Below are positions 55,973 through 64,000 of a stretch of 64,000 bases of DNA, in pieces (position 1 is the first letter of the stretch; each line of letters begins with the position of its first letter). The notes beneath the pieces are model-generated. The model searched no databases, was not told the DNA's origin, and was given only the letters and a program-made list of their open reading frames with translations. The stretch is taken from assembly GCF_003332825.1 (NCBI RefSeq), contig NZ_QIRF01000002.1, positions 372,001-436,000 of the forward strand, read 5' to 3'. The DNA comes from Dyella sp. C9 (GTDB lineage Bacteria > Pseudomonadota > Gammaproteobacteria > Xanthomonadales > Rhodanobacteraceae). Made by a program: the position numbers and the translations under genes.

Positions 55973-56485
55973 ATGACCACGATGCGCCCGTCGCGTCCCG
56001 ATGAACTGCAGGCCATCCTGGCCGTGCATCGCGCCGCGTTCGGTCGCGAGGACGAGGCCGGGCTGGTGCGCCGGTTGCAGGCCGACGGCGATCTTGTCTT
56101 CGACCGGCTGGCGGAGGACGGTGGTGTCGTCGTCGCACACGTGGCTTTTTCGCCGGTGCGCATTGCCGAAGGTGACGACGGCAAGGTGCTGGGCCTGGCG
56201 CCGGTGGCGGTGCTGCCGGAATGGCAACGAGGTGGCGTCGGTAGCGCACTGATCCGCGCATCGCTCGATGCGCTGCGCGCAGAAAAGCAGGTGCGCGCTG
56301 TGGTGGTACTGGGCGAACCGGCCTATTACGCCCGCTTCGGTTTCACGCCCGCCTCCCAGGCGGGCCTGCACGACATCTACGGCGGCGGCGATGCGTTCAT
56401 GGCGATGGCGCTGCAGCCCGGCGGGCTAGACAGCTACGCCGGCCAGGTCGACTACGCTCCCGCCTTTGCCTCGCTTACGGAATAA
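55973..56485 (+). CDS. GNAT-family N-acetyltransferase (YhbS-like)
   Basis: ATG 55973 lies four bases after rph and gives 170 residues. The acetyl-CoA-binding motif (LPEWQRGGVGSALI, with Q/R-x-x-G-x-G) is near residue 85, and VLGEPAYYARFGFTPAS marks the YhbS-type C-terminus. The substrate is unknown. Position between rph and rdgB suggests co-transcription but does not define a role. Confidence 0.88.
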   Translation: MTTMRPSRPDELQAILAVHRAAFGREDEAGLVRRLQADGDLVFDRLAEDGGVVVAHVAFSPVRIAEGDDGKVLGLAPVAVLPEWQRGGVGSALIRASLDALRAEKQVRAVVVLGEPAYYARFGFTPASQAGLHDIYGGGDAFMAMALQPGGLDSYAGQVDYAPAFASLTE

Positions 56486-56488
56486 GCC

Positions 56489-57088
56489 ATGTCCCGCATC
56501 GTCCTCGCCAGCAGCAACCCCGGCAAACTGGCCGAATTCAACGACCTGCTCGCCGACAGCGGGCGCAGCTTCGTGGCGCAGTCCGCCTACGACGTGCCCG
56601 ATGCCGACGAGACCGGCCTGAGCTTTGTCGAGAACGCGCTGCTCAAGGCACGCCACGCCTCCCGCATCAGCGGCCTGCCCGCGCTGGCGGATGACTCGGG
56701 CCTGTGCGTGGACTACCTGCGCGGCGCGCCCGGCCTGTATTCCGCGCGCTACAGCGGCGGCCATGGCGACAGCAGCGCCAACAACGCCAAACTGCTGCAC
56801 GCGCTCGATGGCCTGCCCACTGAACAGCGCGGCGCGTTCTTCATCTGCGTGCTGGTGCTGCTGCAGCATGCCGACGACCCGGCGCCGCTGATTGCCGAAG
56901 GCCGCTGGTACGGCCGCGTGCTGGAGGCACCGCGCGGCAACCATGGCTTCGGCTACGACCCCCTGTTCCTTCCCGATGGCGAGACGGTCAGTGCCGCCGA
57001 GCTGGCGCCCGGCCTGAAGAACCGTGTCAGCCACCGCGGCCGCGCACTGGCAGAACTGCGCCACCGCCTGGACGCACCCCACACCTGA
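56489..57088 (+). CDS. rdgB: XTP/dITP pyrophosphatase RdgB
   Basis: The 199 residues match the HAM1/RdgB family: I-V-L-A-S-S-N-P-G-K at the start, catalytic region FVENALLKARHASRISGLPA followed by L-A-D-D-S-G-L, and GFGYDPLFLPDG toward the end. It hydrolyses non-canonical purine triphosphates to keep them out of DNA. It lies three bases after the GNAT gene and four before hemW. Confidence 0.96.
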   Translation: MSRIVLASSNPGKLAEFNDLLADSGRSFVAQSAYDVPDADETGLSFVENALLKARHASRISGLPALADDSGLCVDYLRGAPGLYSARYSGGHGDSSANNAKLLHALDGLPTEQRGAFFICVLVLLQHADDPAPLIAEGRWYGRVLEAPRGNHGFGYDPLFLPDGETVSAAELAPGLKNRVSHRGRALAELRHRLDAPHT

Positions 57089-57092
57089 GCCC

Positions 57093-58259
57093 ATGTCCCT
57101 GATCGCGCCACCGCTGTCGCTGTACGTCCACATGCCGTGGTGCGTGAAGAAGTGCCCCTACTGCGACTTCAATTCGCACGGAGTCAAGGGCGAGCCGCCG
57201 CCGTACGCCGAGTATGTCGACGTGCTGCTGGCCGACCTCGACGCCGACCTGCGCGATTTCGGCGAGGCGGCGGCAGGCCGCAGCGTGCACAGCGTGTTCT
57301 TTGGCGGCGGCACGCCCAGCCTGTTCGCGCCCGAGCTGATCGACCGCTTCCTCGATGGCGTGCGCGAGCGCCTGCCGCTGCCCGAGGGCACCGAGATCAC
57401 CCTGGAAACCAATCCGGGCACGGTCGAGCATGGACGTTTCGACGGCTATCTGGCGGCAGGCGTGAACCGGCTGTCCTTCGGCATCCAGAGCTTCGACGAC
57501 GACAAGCTGCGCCGCCTCGGCCGCATCCACTCCGCCAGGGAAGCCGAGGCGGCGGTGAAGTCGGCGCAGGACGCCGGCTACGCCAACCTCAACCTCGACC
57601 TGATGTATGCCCTGCCCGAGCAGAGCCTGGGCGGCGCCCAGGCCGACGTCGAGCGCGCCATCGCGCTGCAACCCACGCACATCTCGCACTACCAGCTGAC
57701 GCTGGAACCCAATACCGCCTTTGCCGCCAACCCGCCGCCCCTGCCCGATGACGACCACGCCTGGGCCATGCAGGAAGCCTGCGAACAGCAGCTGGCCGAC
57801 GCCGGCTACCGGCAGTACGAGATCTCTGCCTACGCGCAGCCGGAGCGCCGCTGCGCGCACAACCTCAACTACTGGCGCTTCGGCGACTACCTGGGCATCG
57901 GCGCCGGGGCCCACGGCAAGCTCACCGATACCGGCACCGGGCAGATCCTGCGCCGCTGGAAGACCCGCCATCCCAAGGCCTACCTGGGCTCACCGGGCGC
58001 CCCTGGCCGGATCGGTGGTGACAACCCGGTGGCCATCGATGAGCTGCCCTTCGAGTACATGCTCAACGCCCTGCGCCTGGTCGACGGGGTGCCGTTGACC
58101 GACTTCACCGAGCGCACCGGCCTTCCGGCCGAGCGCATCGCCCCTGCCCTTGCCGCCGCCCGCCAGCGCGGCTGGCTGACCGGGGATTCCGCCCGGATAC
58201 ATACCACCGCCCTGGGCCAGCGCTTCCTCAATGACGTGATCTCGGGTTTCCTTGACTGA
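57093..58259 (+). CDS. hemW: Radical SAM heme chaperone HemW
   Basis: ATG 57093 gives 388 residues. The radical SAM cluster motif C-V-K-K-C-P-Y-C is near residue 20, with GGGTPSLF and ETNPGT motifs following, and a C-terminal HemN-like domain. HemW binds heme and delivers it to membrane proteins such as respiratory enzymes, not the HemN coproporphyrinogen reaction. The cydAP genes a few kb downstream encode a heme enzyme, but no direct link is shown. Confidence 0.93.
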   Translation: MSLIAPPLSLYVHMPWCVKKCPYCDFNSHGVKGEPPPYAEYVDVLLADLDADLRDFGEAAAGRSVHSVFFGGGTPSLFAPELIDRFLDGVRERLPLPEGTEITLETNPGTVEHGRFDGYLAAGVNRLSFGIQSFDDDKLRRLGRIHSAREAEAAVKSAQDAGYANLNLDLMYALPEQSLGGAQADVERAIALQPTHISHYQLTLEPNTAFAANPPPLPDDDHAWAMQEACEQQLADAGYRQYEISAYAQPERRCAHNLNYWRFGDYLGIGAGAHGKLTDTGTGQILRRWKTRHPKAYLGSPGAPGRIGGDNPVAIDELPFEYMLNALRLVDGVPLTDFTERTGLPAERIAPALAAARQRGWLTGDSARIHTTALGQRFLNDVISGFLD

Positions 58260-58340
58260 ATCGACCGTTCAGCCGATGGCAGGCCGGACGGAGCCGACTT
58301 ACACTTCAGTCATTCCGGGGGGAAACTCACAAGGCCAGTC

Positions 58341-60638
58341 ATGGATGTCGAACAGCAGGGTCGACGCCAGCCGTTTGCACCTGATCGGGACAGCCGTCCC
58401 GACCATGCCGGCTGGCCGCCGCGCGCGCGTCGGCTGATCGAGGAAACGCACGCACTCTGCGCCAGCTGGCTGGAGGCGCCCCTGCGGCTGTGTCTGGGTG
58501 ACATCGAGCAGCGCCTGTATGCGCAGGCCGAACGTTCGCGCAACCACCTCGAACAGCAGCAATGCCTGTTCAGCCGGCAAATGGTGCAGCAACAGCGCGC
58601 TGCGATCGAACGGCGCTTCCTGGATGGCGTGCGCCAGCACTTCAGCAAGCTGGGCCACCCCGTGGCTTCCCCCGAGGAACCCGACCTGGCGCGGCGGCCA
58701 CTGGAGCTGCTCGACCAGACCGAGCATGAGCAGACCGTGGCGCTCAACAAGCTGGTGGCCCGGGGCGAAGCGCGTCATGGCACGCCACTGTTCGAGCTGG
58801 GCTATCGCTTTGCCGTGCTGGTCGGCCAGCCGCCGCTGGAGGGCGAGCTGCTGCCGCTGGGGCCGCAGGCCCTGGCGAATGCCTTCCGCGATGCGGGAAC
58901 CCCGCTCGAATTGCCGGTTGAGCATCGCCTGCTGATGCTGCAATCGTTCGACACGGCCGTGGTGCACTCGCTCGCCTCGCTGTACGACACCGTCAACGAA
59001 CACCTTCGCGCCGACGGCATCCTGCCCCAGTTGCGCGCCTTCCCGACCGCTGCGCGCACCCAGGTGGACCGCCCGTCGCGCGGCCCTGGCGAGCCGCCCG
59101 CCCCCGCGGTTGCCCGTCATCCGACAGAACCGCCCGCGGCCACGCCCCCCGCTCCCGCCACGGCCACACCCGCACGCAGCGACAACATCGCCGTGCTCGA
59201 CAACCTGCGCGAGATGCTGGCCCAGCATCGGGCGGGCCAGGGCGCATTGAATTATCAGGCGGGCGGTCGCGCCGCGACGCCGGAGGAACTGCAGCTGGCA
59301 CTGGATGCCCTGCAGTTGCATGTCAGCGACGTCGCCGACCAGGCCCGCCGCGAACTGCTCAGCGCCCAGGCGCTGCGCGATGAATTGCTCACCCAGCTCA
59401 ATGCCGGCAAGCCGGATGGCGCCCACCAGACCCATCTCAGCGAGGAACAGGGCGACACCGTGGAGCTGGTGGCCATGCTGTTTGAACAGTTGGGTGGCCA
59501 GTTGCAGGGCCAAGGCAATGCCCGCTCGTTGCTGGGCGACCTGCAACTGCCGCTGCTGCGCATGGCGGTGGCCGACCAGGGCTTCTTCAACCAGCGCGAG
59601 CATCCGGCGCGCAAGCTGCTGGGCATGGTGACGGAGGCCGCCAACGACTGGCTCGACGGCCCCGAGGGCGAGGGCGACCGATCCCTGGGCGCCAAACTCA
59701 ACCAGTTGGTGGACCGTGCCCGCCGCGAACCGCCCAGCACCGGCCTCTACACCAGCCTGCTCGCCGACATCGAGCATCACCTGGGCCTGCTCAATCGCAA
59801 GGCGCAGATCGCCGAGCGCCGCCAGGTCGAGGCCATGCAGGGGCGCGAGCGGCTGGAACTGGCGCGCCATCGCGCCAACGAGCTGATGACCCAGCGCTTC
59901 GAGCTTTGCAATCCGCGCGGCCTGCTGCGCACGCTGCTGGAGCGGGCCTGGTCCGACGTGTTGGCGCTTACCCTGCTGCGCCATGGCGAGGACAGCGAGG
60001 CCTTCATACTGCGACTGCGCATCACCGACCAGTTGCTCGGCCAGGAGCCGGTCACCGACCGCAACCTGCTGCAAAGCGAAGTGGAGTCGGGCCTGCAGCA
60101 GATCGGCATGCATGCCGAGGAAGCGGTGCAGGTGGCGCAACGCCTGCTCGGCATTCCGGCCGGCACGCCGACAGCCAGCGAATCGGCCACCACCACCGAA
60201 CTGGCGCTCAAGCTCAAGCAGCACCAGCGGCTGGGCGAACACGCCAGCCAGGACGCGCCGCCCCCTGCGCCCATGCCGGCACCGCCTGCACCAGCCCCGG
60301 AGTCACCCGAACGACGCATTCACCAGCGCCTGCGGCAGCTGCCCTTCGGGACCTGGTTCGAGTTCATCGACTCGTCCAATGGACGCGTGACCCAACGCAA
60401 GCTGGCCTGGTACTCCCCGGTGTCGGGCAACAGCCTGTTCGTGACCCGCCGCGGCCTGCGCGGCGAGGAAATGACCTTGCCGCAACTGGCCCACGAGATG
60501 GCCTGCGGGCGCGTGCGCGAGATGCCCCCCATGCGGGAGAACCTGCTCGACCGCGCCTGGCATGCACTGACCAGCCATCTGCGCCAGCTGACCCGCCCGC
60601 CCGTGCCTGGCCCCTCTTCCGGAGCTACGCCCGCGTGA
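58341..60638 (+). CDS. DUF1631 family protein
   Basis: The 765-residue soluble protein fits DUF1631: a helical N-terminal part (about 25-225), a Pro/Ala-rich linker (about 235-285), a long helical middle (about 290-625), another Pro-rich linker and a small beta-rich C-terminal domain (about 655-745) with FGTWFEFIDSSNGRVTQRKL and WYSPVSGNSLFVTRRG. That C-terminal fold looks like a PilZ-related barrel by eye. Function is unknown. Its stop overlaps the GTG of a PilZ-domain gene, implying that the two proteins are made together. Confidence 0.85.
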   Translation: MDVEQQGRRQPFAPDRDSRPDHAGWPPRARRLIEETHALCASWLEAPLRLCLGDIEQRLYAQAERSRNHLEQQQCLFSRQMVQQQRAAIERRFLDGVRQHFSKLGHPVASPEEPDLARRPLELLDQTEHEQTVALNKLVARGEARHGTPLFELGYRFAVLVGQPPLEGELLPLGPQALANAFRDAGTPLELPVEHRLLMLQSFDTAVVHSLASLYDTVNEHLRADGILPQLRAFPTAARTQVDRPSRGPGEPPAPAVARHPTEPPAATPPAPATATPARSDNIAVLDNLREMLAQHRAGQGALNYQAGGRAATPEELQLALDALQLHVSDVADQARRELLSAQALRDELLTQLNAGKPDGAHQTHLSEEQGDTVELVAMLFEQLGGQLQGQGNARSLLGDLQLPLLRMAVADQGFFNQREHPARKLLGMVTEAANDWLDGPEGEGDRSLGAKLNQLVDRARREPPSTGLYTSLLADIEHHLGLLNRKAQIAERRQVEAMQGRERLELARHRANELMTQRFELCNPRGLLRTLLERAWSDVLALTLLRHGEDSEAFILRLRITDQLLGQEPVTDRNLLQSEVESGLQQIGMHAEEAVQVAQRLLGIPAGTPTASESATTTELALKLKQHQRLGEHASQDAPPPAPMPAPPAPAPESPERRIHQRLRQLPFGTWFEFIDSSNGRVTQRKLAWYSPVSGNSLFVTRRGLRGEEMTLPQLAHEMACGRVREMPPMRENLLDRAWHALTSHLRQLTRPPVPGPSSGATPA

Positions 60639-60994
60639 GCGAGAACGTCACCTCCATCGACCAGCGTCGCGCCCAGCGCAAACGCGCCAACTTCGCCGCC
60701 GTGGTCACCGACGTGATCAGCGGACAGGCCATCGGGCACCTGGGCAACCTTTCCGCCAACGGCATGCTGGTGATCAGCCCCCATCCCCCACGCGGCGAGG
60801 CCATCTATCAGGTCAGCCTCACCCTGCCGGGCCTGGGCAGCTCCCCGCAGACCATCGAGGTGGGTATCCAGGAGCAGTGGCACGAAGAGGCTGCGAGCCC
60901 GGGGCAGGTGTGGTCGGGCTACCGGATCGTCGCCATCGATGAGGCCGACGCTGCGCTGCTGGACGCCTGGCTGGAGCAGCCGGGCCGCGACTGA
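60635..60994 (+). CDS. PilZ-domain protein
   Basis: GTG 60635 overlaps the previous stop (GTGA) and gives 119 residues. The protein is one PilZ domain with an N-terminal basic stretch Q-R-R-A-Q-R-K-R and the N-L-S-A-N-G-M segment that matches the D/N-x-S-x-x-G half of the c-di-GMP site. The R-x-x-x-R half may be RAQRKR. It could be a c-di-GMP effector acting with the DUF1631 protein. Pilus function is one possibility since pil genes are in the window, but it is not linked to them. Confidence 0.85.
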   Translation: MSENVTSIDQRRAQRKRANFAAVVTDVISGQAIGHLGNLSANGMLVISPHPPRGEAIYQVSLTLPGLGSSPQTIEVGIQEQWHEEAASPGQVWSGYRIVAIDEADAALLDAWLEQPGRD

Positions 60995-61079
60995 GCCCCG
61001 GCCCGCCGAGGCTGGAAGCACCGGCTCCTCCGCGCGATGATGTGAGGCTTCCCCGCTGTTCGAAGCCTCAGGAGTAGCC

Positions 61080-62402
61080 ATGCACGACCGTCTCGCCCCG
61101 CTCTATCCCCAGCATCTGGCTACCCTGCGCGAGCGTGCGGACAAGGCGCTTGCCCTGGGCGGCTTCGACCACCTGGTGATTGCCGCGGGCATGCCGCTGC
61201 GCAAGTTCCTCGACGACCAGGACTATCCCTTTGTCGCCAGCCCGCATTTCCGCCACTGGCTGCCGCTGACCGACGCGCCGGGCAGTTGGATCGTGTACAC
61301 CCCGGGGCACAAGCCCAAGCTGGTGTTCCTGCAGCCGAAGGACTACTGGCACGTGGTGCCGGACGCCCCCAGCGGCTACTGGGTGGAGCACTTCGACATC
61401 GTCATCGTGCGCAACGCCACCGATGCGGTTGCCCACCTGCCGGCCGCCGGCTCGCGCCGCGCCATCATCGGCCCCGAGCACCCGCTGCTGCCCGGCGCCG
61501 AGGCCAACAATCCACCGGCCGTGCTCGACTTCCTGCATTGGTACCGCTCCTACAAGACGCCCTACGAGCTGGAGCTGATGCGCGAGGCGAGCCGCATCGG
61601 CACCCGCGCGCACCGCGCCGCCGAGCAGGCCTTCCGCGAGGGCAAGAGCGAATTCGACATCCAGCTCGCCTACCTCGACGCGGCCCGCCAGAACGACGCC
61701 GAACTGCCCTACTCGAACATCGTCTGCCTCAACGAACATGGCGCGGTGCTGCACTACACCCACTTCGACCGTCGCCCGCCAGGCCAGAGCCGTTCGTTCC
61801 TGATCGACGCCGGCGCCAGCGCCGCGGGTTACGCCAGCGACATCACCCGCACCTATGCCGCCTACGGACACACCGAGTTCCAGGCCCTGGTCGACAGCAT
61901 GGACGCCGCCCAGCAGGGCTTCGCCGCCAAGGTGCGTGCCGGCCAGAGTTACCCGGATTTGCACGTCCACGCCCATCACGTGATCGCCAACGTGCTGCGC
62001 GAGCACGGCATCATCCGCATGAGCGCCGAGGCCGCGCTGGCGGGTGGCGTCACCGCCGCGTTCTTCCCGCACGGCCTCGGTCATCCGATCGGCCTGCAGG
62101 TGCACGACGTGGCGGGTTTCCAGCAAAGTGAACGCGGCGGCACCATCCCTCGCCCGGAGGGTCACCCCTACCTGCGCATGACCCGCGTGCTGGAACCAGG
62201 CATGGTAGTGACGATCGAACCCGGCCTGTACTTCATCGACATGTTGCTGGACGAACTACGCGACCAGCCGCTGGCCAGCGACATCCACTGGGCGAAGATC
62301 GACTTCTTCCGTCCTTATGGCGGCATCCGCATCGAGGACGACGTGGTATGCACCGACGGTGCACCGGAGAACCTCACGCGCGATGCCTTTGCAGTGAGCT
62401 GA
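61080..62402 (+). CDS. pepQ: Xaa-Pro dipeptidase PepQ
   Basis: The 440-residue M24B enzyme has an N-terminal creatinase-like domain (about 1-160) and a pita-bread domain. Dinuclear metal ligands appear in LIDAGASAAGYASDITRTY (two Asp), FFPHGLGHPIGLQVHD (His), VVTIEPGLYF (Glu) and GGIRIEDDV (Glu). It cleaves dipeptides with C-terminal proline in the cytoplasm. It is followed by a hairpin at 62433-62459. Confidence 0.95.
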   Translation: MHDRLAPLYPQHLATLRERADKALALGGFDHLVIAAGMPLRKFLDDQDYPFVASPHFRHWLPLTDAPGSWIVYTPGHKPKLVFLQPKDYWHVVPDAPSGYWVEHFDIVIVRNATDAVAHLPAAGSRRAIIGPEHPLLPGAEANNPPAVLDFLHWYRSYKTPYELELMREASRIGTRAHRAAEQAFREGKSEFDIQLAYLDAARQNDAELPYSNIVCLNEHGAVLHYTHFDRRPPGQSRSFLIDAGASAAGYASDITRTYAAYGHTEFQALVDSMDAAQQGFAAKVRAGQSYPDLHVHAHHVIANVLREHGIIRMSAEAALAGGVTAAFFPHGLGHPIGLQVHDVAGFQQSERGGTIPRPEGHPYLRMTRVLEPGMVVTIEPGLYFIDMLLDELRDQPLASDIHWAKIDFFRPYGGIRIEDDVVCTDGAPENLTRDAFAVS

Positions 62403-62432
62403 GTCGGCTCGGGCCTCAGCGGCCGCGACGAA

Positions 62433-62459
62433 GGTTCACCCTGTATCGCAGGGTGAACC
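62433..62459 (+). terminator. Hairpin after pepQ
   Basis: GGTTCACCCTG (62433-62443) and CAGGGTGAACC (62449-62459) form a perfect 11-pair stem with a five-base loop. No T-run follows, so termination is likely but unproved. Confidence 0.45.
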
Positions 62460-62592
62460 CCTACAACAAACAACGACGGTTGCGCGGTTTATTTCAGACC
62501 CTGCGGCCTTGCGCCACTGCGGCAACCCTCCGCACGACAACTTCACATTCCTTGCGTATGCTCGCCCCCAGGTACAGCAAGGGGCGTTCCGC

Positions 62593-62820
62593 ATGTCCAT
62601 GCCTCCGGTCAATCCGGAACCCGTCGAATTGCCGCGGCCACGCCTGCGCAGGCTGGCTCGTGAGCTGATCCTGCTGGTGCTCGCCAAGATCGTGCTGCTC
62701 ACCCTGATCTGGTGGGTGGCCATGGCGCCCTACGCACGCCCCGATACCCGACCTGCCGCGATGCAAAAGCTGCTTGCACCGGCGCCTGCTTCATCCACCT
62801 CGCAAACGGAAAGCCCATGA
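62593..62820 (+). CDS. cydP: Small cytochrome bd-associated membrane subunit, CydP type
   Basis: The 75-residue protein has a Pro-rich N-terminus, a basic stretch, one helix (about 25-45, ELILLVLAKIVLLTLIWWVA) and a short polar tail. Its position directly before cydA and its plan match the small subunit called CydP, a partner of cytochrome bd oxidases in Xanthomonadales-like bacteria. AGGGG precedes the ATG by eight bases. Its stop overlaps the cydA start (ATGA). Assignment is by context and topology. Confidence 0.7.
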   Translation: MSMPPVNPEPVELPRPRLRRLARELILLVLAKIVLLTLIWWVAMAPYARPDTRPAAMQKLLAPAPASSTSQTESP

Positions 62821-64000
62821 TCATCGACCCCGATGTCGTCACGCTCTCACGTCTGCAGTTCGCGCTGACTGCGCTCTATCACTTCCTGTTTGTACCGCTC
62901 ACGCTGGGCATCGTGTGGATCCTCGCCATCATGGAGAGTGTCTATGTGATGACCGGGCGCGAAGTCTGGAAGCGCATGGTGCAGTTCTGGGGCGTGCTGT
63001 TCGGCATCAACTTCGCTATGGGCGTCGCCACCGGCGTCACCATGGAGTTCCAGTTCGGCATGAACTGGGCCTACTACGCCCACTACGTCGGTGACGTGTT
63101 CGGCACGCCGCTGGCCATCGAGGGCCTGATGGCGTTCTTCCTGGAAGCGACGCTGGTGGGCCTGTTCTTCATGGGCTGGAACCGCATGTCGCGCGTGGCG
63201 CACCTGCTGACCACCTGGTTCCTCGCGCTGGGCACCAACCTTTCCGCGCTGTGGATCCTGATCGCCAACGGCTGGATGCAGAACCCGGTCGGCTCGGCCT
63301 TCAATGCCGAGACCATGCGCATGGAGGTGACCTCGTTCAGCGAGGTGATGTTCAACCCGGTGGCACAGGCCAAGTTCGTGCACACGGTAAGCGCGGGTTA
63401 CGTGGTCGGCTCGATGTTCGTGCTGTCGATCAGCGCCTGGTACCTGCTGCGCGGACGCAACGTCGATTTCGCCAAGCGTTCGATGACGGTGGCCGCCAGC
63501 TTCGGCCTCGCCGCCGCGTTGTCGGTGGTGGTGCTGGGCGATGAATCGGGCTATGCCGTTTCCGAGAACCAGAAGATGAAGATGGCTGCCATCGAGGCCA
63601 TGTGGGAAACCGAGCCGGCGCCGGCCTCGTTCACCCTGTTCGGCATCCCCGACGTGGAGAACAAGACCACGCACTACGCCCTGCACATCCCCTGGGTGAT
63701 GGGCCTGATCGGCACCCGCTCGATCGACAAGCCGATTCCCGGCATCGCCAACCTGGTGGAGGACACCAAGGGCCGCATCAACAACGGCATCCAGGCGTAT
63801 GACGCGATGCTGGTGCTGCGCCAGGACAAGAACAACGCGCAGGCCAAGGCGATACTCGCCGAGCACGACAAGGACATGGGCTACGCGCTGCTGCTCAAGC
63901 GCTTCATGGACGACCCGCGCCACGCCACGCCGGCCGATATCCAGAAGGCGGCCGACAGCACCATCCCGAACGTGCCGGTGCTGTTCTGGTCGTTCCGCAT
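62817..64000 (+). CDS. cydA: Cytochrome bd ubiquinol oxidase subunit I (5' part)
   Basis: The first 394 codons are inside the window. The protein matches E. coli CydA: heme b595 ligand His (residue 22, in LTALYHFLF), the GRE segment and TPLAIEGLMAFFLEATLVG, the heme b558 His in FVHTVSAGYVVG, and the quinol-loop GDESGYAVSENQK. The Q-loop is of the long E. coli type (about residues 250-385). The last residues read W-S-F-R, just before the heme b558 Met ligand. The enzyme reduces oxygen with high affinity. Confidence 0.95.
   Translation, partial: MIIDPDVVTLSRLQFALTALYHFLFVPLTLGIVWILAIMESVYVMTGREVWKRMVQFWGVLFGINFAMGVATGVTMEFQFGMNWAYYAHYVGDVFGTPLAIEGLMAFFLEATLVGLFFMGWNRMSRVAHLLTTWFLALGTNLSALWILIANGWMQNPVGSAFNAETMRMEVTSFSEVMFNPVAQAKFVHTVSAGYVVGSMFVLSISAWYLLRGRNVDFAKRSMTVAASFGLAAALSVVVLGDESGYAVSENQKMKMAAIEAMWETEPAPASFTLFGIPDVENKTTHYALHIPWVMGLIGTRSIDKPIPGIANLVEDTKGRINNGIQAYDAMLVLRQDKNNAQAKAILAEHDKDMGYALLLKRFMDDPRHATPADIQKAADSTIPNVPVLFWSFR

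Noticed and set aside
58299..60242. Open frame of 647 codons on the minus strand opposite the DUF1631 gene
   Set aside because: Antisense shadow; Gln/Gly/Arg-rich without a domain, while the plus strand fits DUF1631.
59906..60634. Upstream extension of the PilZ protein
   Set aside because: The 243 extra codons lie wholly inside the DUF1631 gene in another frame. The GTGA overlap and the PilZ domain start fix 60635.

Overview
The window is a 64-kb, GC-rich, gene-dense chromosomal segment of a gammaproteobacterium, most likely Xanthomonadales and probably Rhodanobacteraceae (Dyella / Luteibacter / Frateuria / Rhodanobacter type). The placement rests on the gene set: pilMNOPQ divergent from ponA, a recG-ridA-spoT-rpoZ block, mlaFEDCB facing mlaA, yicC-gmk divergent from an rph-GNAT-rdgB-hemW run, a DUF1631-PilZ pair, and a small CydP subunit before an E. 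coli-like cydA. This is inference from content and order; no search was run. No rRNA, tRNA, CRISPR array, insertion sequence, integrase or phage gene is visible.

Layout. (1) 1-6.4 kb: polysaccharide export locus of the gfc/yjb (group 4 capsule) kind. A tyrosine autokinase (cut by the window edge) and its phosphatase run leftward; a YjbE/GfcA-like low-complexity secreted protein, a Wza-type exporter and YjbF/YjbG/YjbH homologues run rightward. (2) 6.6-11 kb: Rieske ferredoxin, a small membrane protein, a truncated Ada-type methyltransferase, an EamA transporter and an AtoE-type short-chain fatty acid transporter. (3) 11.1-15.7 kb: a MacAB-like tripartite ABC system with two separate permeases. 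(4) 15.9-24.4 kb: FAA hydrolase, mscL, a secreted M28 peptidase, a MarR-RND efflux pair and a macrodomain protein. (5) 24.4-31.4 kb: a six-gene MoxR/Bat operon. (6) 31.6-39.6 kb: type IV pilus pilMNOPQ and divergent PBP1A. (7) 39.7-48.8 kb: an unidentified protein, citrate synthase, L31 type B, a nucleoside hydrolase, RecG, RidA, SpoT and RpoZ. (8) 49-55.2 kb: mlaA facing mlaFEDCB, then gmk-yicC. (9) 55.2-64 kb: rph, GNAT, rdgB, hemW, DUF1631, PilZ, pepQ, cydP and cydA (cut by the window edge).

Much of the window concerns the cell envelope: capsule export, tripartite pumps, aerotolerance proteins, pilus assembly, peptidoglycan synthesis and phospholipid retrograde transport. Genes are packed into operons with many 1-4 nt stop/start overlaps, which fix several starts. 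Bidirectional hairpin terminators and paired REP-like palindromes lie in the spaces between convergent genes.

The observations most worth a second look are an MlaD with two tandem MCE domains, a Bat VWA-TPR fusion protein whose metal-binding MIDAS motif is degenerate, a translationally coupled DUF1631-PilZ pair, the split gfc/yjb locus with a structured leader, and a sequence matching the sigma-54 promoter consensus before ponA. I did not find a clear, wholly novel multigene system.
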